A stretch of DNA of 51,907 nucleotides, taken from Methanobacteriota archaeon (GTDB lineage Archaea; Halobacteriota; Methanomicrobia; Methanomicrobiales; Methanoculleaceae). Positions within the stretch are counted from its first letter, which is position 1, and each line of letters opens with the position of its first letter. Shown here in pieces: positions 7,498-16,700 of this stretch. A model generated the notes under the pieces. The model was given only the letters and a program-made list of their open reading frames with translations. It was not told the origin of the DNA and ran no database searches. The DNA is taken from assembly GCA_023393455.1 (NCBI GenBank), contig JAEWLJ010000011.1:1-51907 (forward strand), written 5' to 3'. A program made the translations under genes and the position numbers.

Positions 7498-8958
7498 ATG
7501 CCTGAGGCGGTCCAGAACGTTTCGAAGGAACGTATTAAATACATCATTCTTGGCTGCGGGAGCACCGGCTACAATGTCGCCGAGGAGCTCGAGCAGGAGA
7601 GCGAAGATCTCATCATCGTCGATAAAGACCAGAAGCGGGTGGAAGATCTTCGCGATCAGAAGTACGAAGCGATCGTTCGCGACCTCCGGGACCCGAACTT
7701 CATGGAAGGGCTGCCCGTGCCGGAGGTCGCGTTCATCCTCGCGAACGACCGGGAGGCCAACCTGGCGGCGCTTCAGACCGTCAAGAACCGCTACCCGGCA
7801 ACCTACGTCATCGCACGCGCCACCGACCCGGTCAGCGTCGACCTCCTCCAGCAGGAAGGCGCCGATATCGTCCTCTACCCGCAGGAGGTGGTTGCGAAGA
7901 CCGCCATCCACCACATCCGGAAACTCCACTCCTCGCGGCTTGCCCTGCGGCTGTACGATATGCTTGCCTTGTGGGAGGGCACGCTCTGCATCGTCACCCA
8001 CCTGAATCCCGACCCCGACTCGATATCGAGCGCCATGGCGCTCTCGATGATCGCGCGGCACGCAAGCCACAACAAGCTCAACTGCCGCATCGTCTACGAA
8101 GGGGATATCGGGCATCAGGAGAACCGGGCGTTCATCAACCTCCTCGATATCCAGATGGAGCGGCTCACCCCCCAGATCCTCGAGGAGTGCAACTACATCG
8201 CCCTGGTCGACTCGTCCGGTCCCGGCGCGAACAACGATCTCCCCCGGTCGACCCGGGTCAACATCATCATCGATCACCACAAGAACGGCGAGCACCCGTC
8301 CACAGTCGCCGACTTCATCGATATCAGGCCGGGAGTCGGCGCCACGGCGAGCATCCTGACCCAGTACCTGATGGAGCTCGATATCCCGGTGAGCAAGTCG
8401 GTGGCTACCGCGCTCCTTTATGGTATCAGGGCCGATACCCGTGACTTCAAGCGGAACGTCACCCCCCAGGACCTCAACTACGCGGCGTTCCTCCTGCCCC
8501 TGACCGACTCGGATCTCCTCGATAAGATAACCTCCCCCTCGGTCTCGCTTGAGACGGTGGAGATCATCGGAAACGCCATCCGCAACCGTCGGATCAAGAG
8601 CGGCTACCTCTTCTCCGGCGTCGGCTACATCAGGAATCGCGACGCTCTCCCGCAGGCGGCCGATATGCTGATCCACCTCGAGGGCGTGAACACAGCACTG
8701 GTCTACGGCATCAGCGACCAGAACATCATCATATCGGCGCGGAACAAGGACATCAGGCTTCATCTCGGCAATGTTATGGCCGAGGCGTTCACCCCTATCG
8801 GTGAGGCCGGCGGGCACGCCACGATGGCGGCGGCCCTGATACCGCTCACCTACTTCTCCATGGCAAAGGAGAAGGAGGAGCTCCTCGATCTCATCATCGA
8901 TCCGATCCTGAAGCGATTCGCAACTATCGTCGGCCTGGACGACGAGGACGGGCAATGA
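7498..8958 (+). CDS. RCK_N (TrkA-N) domain fused to DHH/DHHA1 phosphoesterase
   Basis: A protein of about 486 residues. The N-terminal 120 residues form an NAD-binding Rossmann domain like TrkA-N (YIILGCGSTGYNVAEELE, then LIIVDKDQKRVEDL). The middle has the DHH phosphoesterase motifs: HLNPDPDSISSAMAL, ALVDSSGPG and IIIDHHKNG. The end carries the DHHA1 signature GEAGGHATMAAALIPL. DHH/DHHA1 enzymes cleave nanoRNA or cyclic di-AMP, and the nucleotide-binding RCK partner makes a signalling-nucleotide phosphodiesterase plausible, but this is inference. Start is uncertain: ATGs at 7456, 7474 and 7498 share the frame. I chose 7498 because homology-like sequence begins there and a TATA-like TTAATA lies about 26 bp before it, fitting a leaderless mRNA. 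Its stop overlaps mptE by ATGA. Confidence 0.88.
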   Translation: MPEAVQNVSKERIKYIILGCGSTGYNVAEELEQESEDLIIVDKDQKRVEDLRDQKYEAIVRDLRDPNFMEGLPVPEVAFILANDREANLAALQTVKNRYPATYVIARATDPVSVDLLQQEGADIVLYPQEVVAKTAIHHIRKLHSSRLALRLYDMLALWEGTLCIVTHLNPDPDSISSAMALSMIARHASHNKLNCRIVYEGDIGHQENRAFINLLDIQMERLTPQILEECNYIALVDSSGPGANNDLPRSTRVNIIIDHHKNGEHPSTVADFIDIRPGVGATASILTQYLMELDIPVSKSVATALLYGIRADTRDFKRNVTPQDLNYAAFLLPLTDSDLLDKITSPSVSLETVEIIGNAIRNRRIKSGYLFSGVGYIRNRDALPQAADMLIHLEGVNTALVYGISDQNIIISARNKDIRLHLGNVMAEAFTPIGEAGGHATMAAALIPLTYFSMAKEKEELLDLIIDPILKRFATIVGLDDEDGQ

Positions 8959-9575
8959 AGTTCTCGGACTGGGAGCCTCATTACACTGCAATTCTGGATT
9001 ATTTTGGGTTCGAGCGCGAGGCGGACGAGGCGGCCGCCCGGGTGCTCGCGGATCTTGCCGGTCGCGACGACGTCGGACTGCTTGAGACGCTCATCCGGGG
9101 GAGGCAGGTGACGGTCTGCGGGAACGCACCCTGCCTTGTGGGCGAACTCGACCGGATCGAGGGGACGGTGCTCGCCGCCGATGCGGCGGCGGAGGTGCTC
9201 GCGAATCACGGTATCCGGCCGGACGCGGTCTTCACCGACCTCGATGGGGCGACGGACGTCTTCATCGACCTCTCGGAGCAGGGGACGGTGATGGTCGTGC
9301 ACGCCCACGGCGACAATCTCCCGCTCCTCCGCCACTGGGTTCCGCGCATCCCGGGTCCGCTCGTCGCGACCACGCAGGCGGCGCCTCTCCTTCACGTTCA
9401 CAACTTCGGCGGGTTCACCGACGGCGATCGGGCGGTCTTTGCCGCCGATGAACTCGGGGCGGCGAGCGTCCGGATCGTCGGGTTCGATCTCGCCGACAGA
9501 AACGTCGACCCCCTCAAGCGGGGGAAGCTCTACTGGGCGGGGGAACTCCTGCGCCTGATCGGGTATGACTTCTAA
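8955..9575 (+). CDS. mptE: archaeal 6-hydroxymethyl-7,8-dihydropterin pyrophosphokinase MptE
   Basis: A 206-residue protein of the archaeal DUF115/MptE family, which makes 6-hydroxymethyl-7,8-dihydropterin diphosphate in tetrahydromethanopterin synthesis. Recognisable stretches are VCGNAPCLVGELDRI, ADAAAEVLANHGIRPDAVFTDLDG, VVHAHGDN, GPLVATTQ, and a terminal VRIVGFDLADRN. The paired aspartates of FTDLDG and the AHGDN segment match the family's metal and pterin-diphosphate site. Length is normal. The ATG lies inside the stop of the RCK-DHH gene (ATGA), and the next gene begins 11 bp before this stop, so the three genes form one tightly coupled unit. Confidence 0.9.
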   Translation: MKFSDWEPHYTAILDYFGFEREADEAAARVLADLAGRDDVGLLETLIRGRQVTVCGNAPCLVGELDRIEGTVLAADAAAEVLANHGIRPDAVFTDLDGATDVFIDLSEQGTVMVVHAHGDNLPLLRHWVPRIPGPLVATTQAAPLLHVHNFGGFTDGDRAVFAADELGAASVRIVGFDLADRNVDPLKRGKLYWAGELLRLIGYDF

Positions 9576-11208
9576 CGCCCTCATCATCGACGGTTACGTC
9601 GACGAGCCTGCATGTCTCGGCGTCGCGCCCTATATCTCCCCGTACGTCCGCGAGGTCGCCGGCGTCCTCGCCTCCCACGGCTACGCTCCCCGGTACGTCA
9701 CGATCGACCAGGTCCGGGCCGATCCCTTCCTCGCCGCCGGCTACGGCCAAGGCGATCTCGTGGTGATGATCGCCGGGCTGACGGTGCCGGGGGCATACAT
9801 CGGGGGGAAACCCGCGACCCTGACGGAGATCCAGCAGATCGGGATCCTGCTCCGGCAGCCGACCACGGCGATTGGCGGGCCGATCGCTTTCGGCTACGCT
9901 CCCGGAGGCGGGAAGAAGGCGATACGGCAGGCGATCGCCGGGTTCGACGTCACGCTCTCGGGGTCGCCTGCGGTCGCGCTGGATAACTGGCTCTCGGGCG
10001 GGGAGCCTGCCGGGGCGGGGGATTACTCCCTGACCGATCCCTGGTGCGTAGCGGGTGCCGGGATCATCGGCGAGCATCCGGCGTTCCCCTACGTCGTCTG
10101 CGAGATCGAGACCGCGACTGGGTGTTCGCGGGCGACGGTTGGGGGGTGCTCGTTCTGCACCGAGCCCTTCTACGGGCTCCCGCGCTACCGGAGCATCGAA
10201 GGGATCGCGGAGGAGGTGGCTGCGCTTTATGCGGCGGGTGCCCGCCATTTCAGGCTCGGCCGGCAGCCGGATCTCCTTGCCTACAAGAGCAGCGGCGGGG
10301 AGTTCCCGGTCCCCCGCCCCGAGGCGCTGAACGAACTATTCTCGGCTGTCCGGGAGAACGCGCCGGACCTAAAGACCCTGCACATCGACAACATCAACCC
10401 GGGCACCATCGCCCGACACGAGGACGCGGCGCGGGCGGCGCTCGAGGCGATCGTCGCCGGCCACACCCCCGGCGACACCGCGGCCTTCGGGATGGAGACC
10501 GCCGATCCCGCGGTTGTCGCGGCGAACAACCTCAAGGCCCTGCCGGACGATGTCTTCCGCGCGATCGAGGTCGTGAACGAGGTCGGGGGGAAGCGGACTC
10601 ATGGCGTCCCCGAACTCCTCCCGGGCCTGAACTTCATCGCCGGCCTCGCGGGGGAGACGCCGGCGACGTTCGACGCAAACGAGGCGTTCCTCAGGCGGGT
10701 GCTTGATGCCGGGCTCCTGGTGCGGCGGGTGAACATCCGGCAGGTGATGCCGTTCGAGGGAACAAAGGCCTACGAGGAGAATACCCTCGGGAAGCACGAC
10801 GCCCGGTTCCGCTCCTTCAAGGAGTGGACGCGCAAGGAGTTCGACGAGCCGATGCTCCGCCGGGTCTTCCCTGTCGGCACCGTTCTTCCGGAGGTCGTCG
10901 TCGAGGTCACGGGCAAACCGTCGTTCGGGCGACAGATGGGATCCTACCCCATCCTCGTCGGGATCCCCCTCGATCTTCCGGCACGGACGGTGATCGACGC
11001 AGTCGTGGTCGACTGGGGGATGCGGTCGGTGACGGCGCTCCCCTGCCCGGTTGAGGTCAATACCCTGCCGGCAGCGGCGCTCCGGTGGATCCCGGGGGTG
11101 GGGAAGAAGCGGGCCGCGACCATCGCCGTCCGCCGGCCGTTCAGGAACGTCGAAGAGTTCCGGGAGGTCGCGGGGGAGACGGGGATCGAGGATGTGATGA
11201 GGTTTTAG
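9565..11208 (+). CDS. radical SAM protein with C-terminal helix-hairpin-helix (COG1031-like)
   Basis: A 547-residue protein. It begins ALIIDGYVDEPACLGV, typical of an archaeal radical SAM family with a B12-like N-terminal domain. The cluster motif is unusual: C187-x7-C195-x2-C198 (GCSRATVGGCSFC), where canonical enzymes have C-x3-C-x2-C. Radical SAM core landmarks follow (RLGRQPDLLAY, LHIDNINPGTIA, GMETADPAVV, PGLNFIAGLAGET). The last 60 residues contain a helix-hairpin-helix (IPGVGKKRAATIAVRRPF), a fold that usually contacts nucleic acid. Family function is unknown; a nucleic acid or RNA-modifying role would fit. Overlaps mptE by 11 bp. It is the last gene of the operon, followed by repeat copy A. 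Confidence 0.88.
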   Translation: MTSNALIIDGYVDEPACLGVAPYISPYVREVAGVLASHGYAPRYVTIDQVRADPFLAAGYGQGDLVVMIAGLTVPGAYIGGKPATLTEIQQIGILLRQPTTAIGGPIAFGYAPGGGKKAIRQAIAGFDVTLSGSPAVALDNWLSGGEPAGAGDYSLTDPWCVAGAGIIGEHPAFPYVVCEIETATGCSRATVGGCSFCTEPFYGLPRYRSIEGIAEEVAALYAAGARHFRLGRQPDLLAYKSSGGEFPVPRPEALNELFSAVRENAPDLKTLHIDNINPGTIARHEDAARAALEAIVAGHTPGDTAAFGMETADPAVVAANNLKALPDDVFRAIEVVNEVGGKRTHGVPELLPGLNFIAGLAGETPATFDANEAFLRRVLDAGLLVRRVNIRQVMPFEGTKAYEENTLGKHDARFRSFKEWTRKEFDEPMLRRVFPVGTVLPEVVVEVTGKPSFGRQMGSYPILVGIPLDLPARTVIDAVVVDWGMRSVTALPCPVEVNTLPAAALRWIPGVGKKRAATIAVRRPFRNVEEFREVAGETGIEDVMRF

Positions 11209-11366
11209 GGCGGGGGTGGTGGGGAGCACTTTTCGTCACGCTGGCACTCACACCAGTTTGAAGTTCAGCCACTAAACGTCCTTCTTGTCGCGTTTTGATA
11301 CACTGTCCTCTCGGCGCGTGAACGCTGTCCTTCCAAGCATTGCACTACTTTACACGGCTTTCCGCC

Positions 11367-11510
11367 GGATATCGCCACGCACTGCCCCCCCTGGGCGGGG
11401 AGGCGCGCGAAGCGCGGGCGGGGTGGGGGTTGCAGGTGTCCGGGTATAAGGTAGAGATAGGGGGGGGCGTACCCCCTCCCCGCGAGCCGCCACCCCTCGT
11501 GGCGATATCC
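11367..11510. repeat. palindromic intergenic element, copy A
   Basis: This fills most of the 346-bp gap between two convergent genes. It is bounded by perfect 13-bp inverted repeats (GGATATCGCCACG at 11367-11379, its complement at 11498-11510). Inside are three hairpins: a C-run/G-run stem (about 11383-11400), CGCGC-GAA-GCGCG (about 11406-11418), and GGGGG-CGTA-CCCCC (about 11464-11477). Outside, imperfect inverted arms continue: TACACGGCTTTCC on the left and GGAATCCGTGCATAGG on the right. The same plan recurs at 17214 and 33723. Nothing else was recognised in 11209-11554. Confidence 0.85.
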
Positions 11511-11554
11511 CCTCGGAATCCGTGCATAGGGCTATGCGATCTTCCGATCGCCCC

Positions 11555-12691
11555 CTACTCCTCCTCCCGCAACTCCATCACCCGCAGAACATCCGTCCGG
11601 GTCACAATCCCGACCAGTTCGCCATCAGCGACCACCGGGATCCTCCCGATGTTCTGGCCGGTTATGATCCGGAGCGCATCGATGAGCGACGCCGGCGGCG
11701 GGAGGGTGGTCGGGTTCCGGGTCATGACGTCGCGCACCTGCATCGCCTCCCGGTCGATCGGCGAGGTCTTGTGGATGTCGGCGAGGGCGATGATCCCCAC
11801 GAGCGATCCCCGTTCCAGCACGGGAAAGCCGAGGTGCTTCGTCTCGTACATCATCTCCACCACCCGGGGCAGCGGCATCGTCGGCTCGACGGTAGTTACC
11901 GGGCTGCTCATCGCGTCCGCCACCGTGACGTCCTGCAGCAGGATGTTGTAGCGGAGGGACGTGGCCTCCTGGTTCGCCCCGATGTAGATGAAGAAGGCGA
12001 TGAGGATCAGGATCGGGTTCAAGAGCAGGAACCCGACGAGCCCGAAGAGGACGGCGAACCCCTTCCCGACGTCGGCGGCGATCCGGGTCGCCCGGGAGAG
12101 CGGCATCCGGCGGGCGAGCCATGCCCGCAGCACCCGCCCACCGTCCATCGGAAACGCCGGGAGGAGGTTAAACCCGAAGAGCAGGATGTTCAGGAGCCCC
12201 AGGTAGCCGAAGGTGAAGATCAGGACACCGGCGACGGCCGGGTCTATGGCGACGGCATCGACTACGTAGACGAGGGCGGCGGAGACGATGCCGACCCCGA
12301 GACTCGTCAACGGCCCCGCGAGCGCCATGGGGAGTTCTATCTTCGGGTCCGGCATCGTCTCCTCCATCTGGGAGACACCCCCGAGGATGAGGAGCGTGAT
12401 GCTGTGGATCTCGATCCCCTTCGCCTTCGCGATGAGCGAGTGGGCCATCTCGTGGATGAAGACGCCGAAGAAGAGGCCGAGCGCCACGACGGTCCCGAGG
12501 ATGTAGGGGTTGAATCCCGCCGTGATCAGCGTCATGTTGATCGGAACGCCAAAGAGTGCCTGGATCAGCTCGGTCGTAAGCTCGATCTGGCTTCCGATGA
12601 TCCAGGCAAAGAGGGGGATCACCAGAAGGAAACTCCAGTGCAGTTTGACCGGAATTCCGGCCAGGTTCCCGATCTGTAGCGACGCTTCCAT
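11555..12691 (-). CDS. site-2 protease family (M50) metalloprotease with two CBS domains
   Basis: A 378-residue polytopic membrane protein. The zinc motif HEMAH at 80-84 lies in a TM segment (FFGVFIHEMAHSLIAKAKG). The second metal ligand motif is in NLLPAFPMDGGRVLRAW. The arrangement matches group III site-2 proteases of the SpoIVFB type. The C-terminal half (about 240-378) holds a CBS pair (VADAMSSPVTTVEP and VRDVMTRNPTTLPP), which in this family senses adenine nucleotides and gates the protease. Substrate unknown; a membrane-bound regulator would be expected. The ATG at 12691 sits about 25 bp after CTATAAAT on this strand, fitting a leaderless message. Divergent from the small PRC-barrel gene across only 52 bp. 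Confidence 0.93.
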   Translation of the reverse strand: MEASLQIGNLAGIPVKLHWSFLLVIPLFAWIIGSQIELTTELIQALFGVPINMTLITAGFNPYILGTVVALGLFFGVFIHEMAHSLIAKAKGIEIHSITLLILGGVSQMEETMPDPKIELPMALAGPLTSLGVGIVSAALVYVVDAVAIDPAVAGVLIFTFGYLGLLNILLFGFNLLPAFPMDGGRVLRAWLARRMPLSRATRIAADVGKGFAVLFGLVGFLLLNPILILIAFFIYIGANQEATSLRYNILLQDVTVADAMSSPVTTVEPTMPLPRVVEMMYETKHLGFPVLERGSLVGIIALADIHKTSPIDREAMQVRDVMTRNPTTLPPPASLIDALRIITGQNIGRIPVVADGELVGIVTRTDVLRVMELREEE

Positions 12692-12743
12692 AAGAAAGAG
12701 TATCTTTTTATCATTTATAGTAATATACCTTCAGAGGATACCG
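12692..12743. promoter_or_regulatory. compact divergent promoter
   Basis: The 52 bp between the starts of the site-2 protease gene (minus) and the PRC-barrel gene (plus) hold two overlapping TATA-like boxes: CTATAAAT on the minus strand at about 12713-12720 and TAATATA on the plus strand at about 12721-12727. The plus gene also has AGAGG about 7 bp before its ATG. Transcription of the two genes may compete or be shared. Confidence 0.5.
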
Positions 12744-13007
12744 ATGAGAACACAGATCACAGAGATGTTCGGATTACGCGTCTATACCGACAGGGCTGTC
12801 TTTATCGGGAATGTTGACGATGTCGTACTCGACGTGGACCAGAAGAAGATCGACGCCCTTGCAGTCGGTGAGCTCAACCCCGAGATCGGGGAGGTGAAAG
12901 GCTACACTGGGCTGCAGATCCCCTTCCGGATCGTGAAGAGTGTCGGCGATATCGTCATCGTCCGCCACATCCCCGGGCTCTTCAAGTCCCCGACCAAAGA
13001 AGACTGA
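12744..13007 (+). CDS. small PRC-barrel domain protein
   Basis: An 87-residue protein consisting of a single PRC-barrel (MFGLRVYTDRAVFIGNVDDV, VLDVDQKKIDALAVGEL, GLQIPFRIVKSVGDIVIV). Small stand-alone PRC-barrels of this type are common in methanogens and other Euryarchaeota, where they are suspected to act in RNA processing or cell division as adaptors; none can be assigned here. Start ATG 12744 has AGAGG just upstream; the frame extends back to 12510 only through the divergent gene. It is followed 5 bp later by thg1, suggesting an operon. Confidence 0.88.
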   Translation: MRTQITEMFGLRVYTDRAVFIGNVDDVVLDVDQKKIDALAVGELNPEIGEVKGYTGLQIPFRIVKSVGDIVIVRHIPGLFKSPTKED

Positions 13008-13012
13008 CCGCG

Positions 13013-13774
13013 ATGTCCGGGGCTCCCTGTCGATACAATATGGATATCGGAGATCGCGAGATCTTCTCGAACCTCACGATCTTCCCCCCCGTTTTTCTCC
13101 GGCTCGACGGCCGTGCCTTCCATCGCCTGACTCGTGCGCTCCAACTCAAAAAACCGTTCGATCCCGCCTTCAACGAGCGCATGCGATCGGTCTGCCGCTA
13201 CCTCCTCACGGAGAGCGGTCTCTCTCCCGCGTTCGCCTACACCTTCTCCGACGAGATTAGCCTCTACTTCCCGACGCTGCCGTTCTCGGGGCGCGTGGAG
13301 AAACTCGACTCCGTGACCGCCGCGGTCGCGGCGAGCAAACTCACGATCGAACTCGGGTCTTCCGAACCGCTTGCGTTCGACGCCCGGACGATCCCCGCGG
13401 CGGGGGGGTTTGCGATCGAGTACCTGATCTCGCGGCAGAACGAGGCGTGGCGCAACCACATCAACGCTTACTGCCAGAACGCACTGATCGAGGAGGGGAT
13501 GACCTCCCGTCAGGCCGCCGCGGCGCTCCGGGGGATGCAGTCCGGGGCGATGCATGAGATGATGTTCGAGCGGGGCATCAACCTGGCGGAGACGCCGGCC
13601 TGGCAGCGGCGGGGAACGCTCCTCTACCGTGAAGAGTGCATAAAAGAGGGGTATAACCCCCTGACGGGGGAGACCGTGCAGGCTGCAAGAACCTGCATCC
13701 GGGAACCGGAGGAGACGCCTCTCTTCTCCACCCCGGAGGGCGAGGCCCTGATCCGGTCACTCACCGGCGCGTGA
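13013..13774 (+). CDS. thg1: tRNA(His) guanylyltransferase Thg1
   Basis: A 253-residue protein with the Thg1/palm polymerase motifs: the metal site in FLRLDGRAFHRLT, the second in AYTFSDEISLYF, and the NHINAYCQNALIEEGM region. Thg1 adds nucleotides 3' to 5' at the 5' end of tRNA; archaeal members extend templated ends and may repair truncated tRNAs. Start: ATG at 13013 abuts the preceding stop, but an internal ATG at 13040 (MDIGDREIFSNL) matches the usual N-terminus and cannot be excluded. Its last 18 bp overlap the 3' end of ileS on the opposite strand. Confidence 0.93.
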   Translation: MSGAPCRYNMDIGDREIFSNLTIFPPVFLRLDGRAFHRLTRALQLKKPFDPAFNERMRSVCRYLLTESGLSPAFAYTFSDEISLYFPTLPFSGRVEKLDSVTAAVAASKLTIELGSSEPLAFDARTIPAAGGFAIEYLISRQNEAWRNHINAYCQNALIEEGMTSRQAAAALRGMQSGAMHEMMFERGINLAETPAWQRRGTLLYREECIKEGYNPLTGETVQAARTCIREPEETPLFSTPEGEALIRSLTGA

Positions 13775-16700
13775 GATGCCGATCCGCATCTGCACGCCTT
13801 CTACGTCCCAGTCCTTCTCGAGGGCGAACGCACCTGCCGACTTCTCACTGCTGCGGTGGATGGTGAGGGTTGCCGCCCGCACCTCCCCGGCGATCTCCTT
13901 CTGCCACTCCTCGTTTGCTATCAGCGAGGCCACCCGCTCGTCGGCGACGTCCACGGCCGCGGCGATGAAGTCATCGACGTTCAGGTCGAGCTGGCGGCGC
14001 ATCTCCTGGATTCGCCGTATCACCTCGCGGGCGTATCCCTCGGCCTCCAGCGCCGGCGTGAGGGTGACGTCGACGTAGACCGTTGCGTCCTTCATGGGCG
14101 CGGCAAAGACACCCTCGGGGAGGGCTTCCGCGAAGGTGACGTGACGCGCCGTGATCTCGTAGCCGTCGAGTTCGGCCTTCCCGTCCCGCTCGATCGCGGC
14201 CTTCAGGGCGGTGCCGTCCGCGCTCTCTATCAGCGCCTTGACCTTCGGCCCCTCCTTCCCGAACTCCGGCCCGATCGCGCGCATCACCGGTTCGGCCTTC
14301 CAGAGGATCCGGTCCCAGGTTCCGGTGACGACCCTGACCGTCCGGGTGTTCGCCCGACTCAGGGCGAGGTCGTTCAACTCCTCAAGAGCCTTCCTCACCT
14401 CGCTGCTTCCCGTGACCACGACCGTCTCGGAGACCGGCCAGCGGAGTTTCCGCCTCCCGCTCTGCCGGGCGGTGGCGACCGCATCGTCGAACGACTGGAC
14501 GATCTCCATCTCGGCTTCGAGGCGCTGGTCGATCAGGGTGCTTTCCGCCGCCGGCCAGTCGAGCATATGGGCGCTCTCCGGGTCGCCTGCGAGGCGGAGG
14601 TTGCCGTAGATCTCCTCGGCGATATGGGGGGTGAACGGCGCAAGGAGCGCGGTCAGGCGGCGCATGACGTAATAGACGGTCTCGTAGGCATACCGCTTCT
14701 CCGTTGAGTCCTCTTCGAGCCACATCCTCGGCCGGACGAGCTGGACGTACCAGCGAGAGAGGTCCTCGAGGATGAAGGAGGTGAGCGCCCGCGTCACCTT
14801 ATGGAGGTGGTACTCCTGCATATCCACGCTCGTTGTCCGGGCGAGCGAGTTTACCCGGGAGATGATCCAGCGGTCTTCCTCGGGCATATCCCTGATATGC
14901 GACCGGACGAACGAGTCGTCCCAGATCCCTCCGGCCCCCGATGCCGGTTCGAACGAGTCAAGAACCATGTAGGGGAGCGGAAACCGGTAGACGTTCCAGA
15001 GGATGTTGAGCGTCCGGTGGATGGTCTTGACGCTGTCCCAGTTGAACTTCAGGTCGTCCCAGGGAGCGTTCGCCCAGAGGACGTAGAACCGCAGAACATC
15101 GACACCGAACTGGTTCACCACTTCTTCGGGCGTCACCACGTTGCCGAAACTCTTGCTCATCTTGCGCCCGTCTGCGTCGAGAGCGAACCCGTGCATCAGG
15201 ACGCTCTTGTAGGGAGCGCGGCCGAACGCCACGGTGCTCGCCCCGAGCTGGGAGTAGAACCAGCCCCGGGTCTGGTCCTGCCCTTCGGTGATGAAGTCCG
15301 CCGGCCAGAGACGGTCGAAGGCCTCGCGCTCTCCGGGGAACCCGAGGGTCGCCCACGACGCGACCGCCGAGTCGAACCAGACGTCGAAGATGTCGGCGAC
15401 CCGGTGCATCTCCCCGCCACAGGAGCACGGGATGACGATCTCGTCAACGTAGGGGCGGTGCGGATCGGGAACCTTTGCTCCCGACCGCTCCTCTAGTTCG
15501 GCGATGGTGCCGATGACGACCTTCTCCCCGCACTGCTCGCAGTGCCAGATGGGGATGGGGATGCCCCAGTAGCGTTGTCGGGATATGCACCAGTCGCGGG
15601 AGTCCGCGACGAAGTCGTGGAACCGGGCGCTCCCCGCCCACTCGGGGTACCACTTCACCTTCGTGATCTCGGCAAGCATCTGTTCGCGGATCTCGGTGGC
15701 CTTCAGGAACCACTGTGCGGTCGCACGGTAGATGATGGGGGTCTTGCACCGCCAGCAGTGACCGTAGCGGTGGGTGATCGTCCGCCGGGCAAGGAGGTAG
15801 TCGCCGAGCGCGTCGATGACGAGATCGTTTGCGTCCCGGACATACATGTCCTCGAACGCCCCGGCTTCCCGGGTGAAGCATCCGCCGGCGTCGACCGGAC
15901 AGAAGACCTCGAGTCCTTCCTGGAGGCCGATCAGGTAGTCGTCCCACCCATGCCCGGGGGCGATGTGGACGAGACCGGTGTTCTCGAGCGTGACGTAGTC
16001 GGCTGCGACGACCCGGTGCCGGATCTCCGCCTGGTGCGGGACCTGGCCGGCGAGCGGCGATGCGTACTCCGTCCCGACGAGGTCGTCTCCGCTGACCTTC
16101 TCGATGACGGTGTAGTCCTGGTAGCGGCCCATCTTCAGGACGGACTCGACGAGTTCGTCGGCGATCCAGAGGACCTCTTCGTGGCCGTCTTTCTTCGCCT
16201 GCACCCGCGCATAGGTGAACGCGGTGTTGACCGCCACCGCGACGTTTGCGGGGAGCGTCCACGGCGTGGTCGTCCAGATCACCAGGTACTCGTTCTCGCG
16301 CCCGTTGACCGGGAACTTGACGAAGATGGAAGGGTCCGTCTCGTCCCAGTACTCCACCTCCGAGTCGGCGATCGCCGTCTCGCACCGGGGGCACCAGTTC
16401 ACGACCCGGTGGCCCCGTTCGAGGAGACCGCGTTCATTCGCCCGCTTGACCGCCCACCACGCGGACTCGATGTACTCCGCCTTGATCGTCTGGTAGGGGT
16501 TGTCGAAGTCGAGCCAGATGCCGAGCTGCCGGAACTGGTCGCTCATGATCTCCATGTGCGTCACCGCAAACGTCCGGCACTGCTCGATGAACGCGGCGAT
16601 CCCGTACTCCTCGATGTCCTTCTTGGAGGTGAACCCGAGCTGGTGTTCGACCTTCACCTCGATAGGCAGACCGTGCATGTCGTAGCCGGCCCGTTCGATG

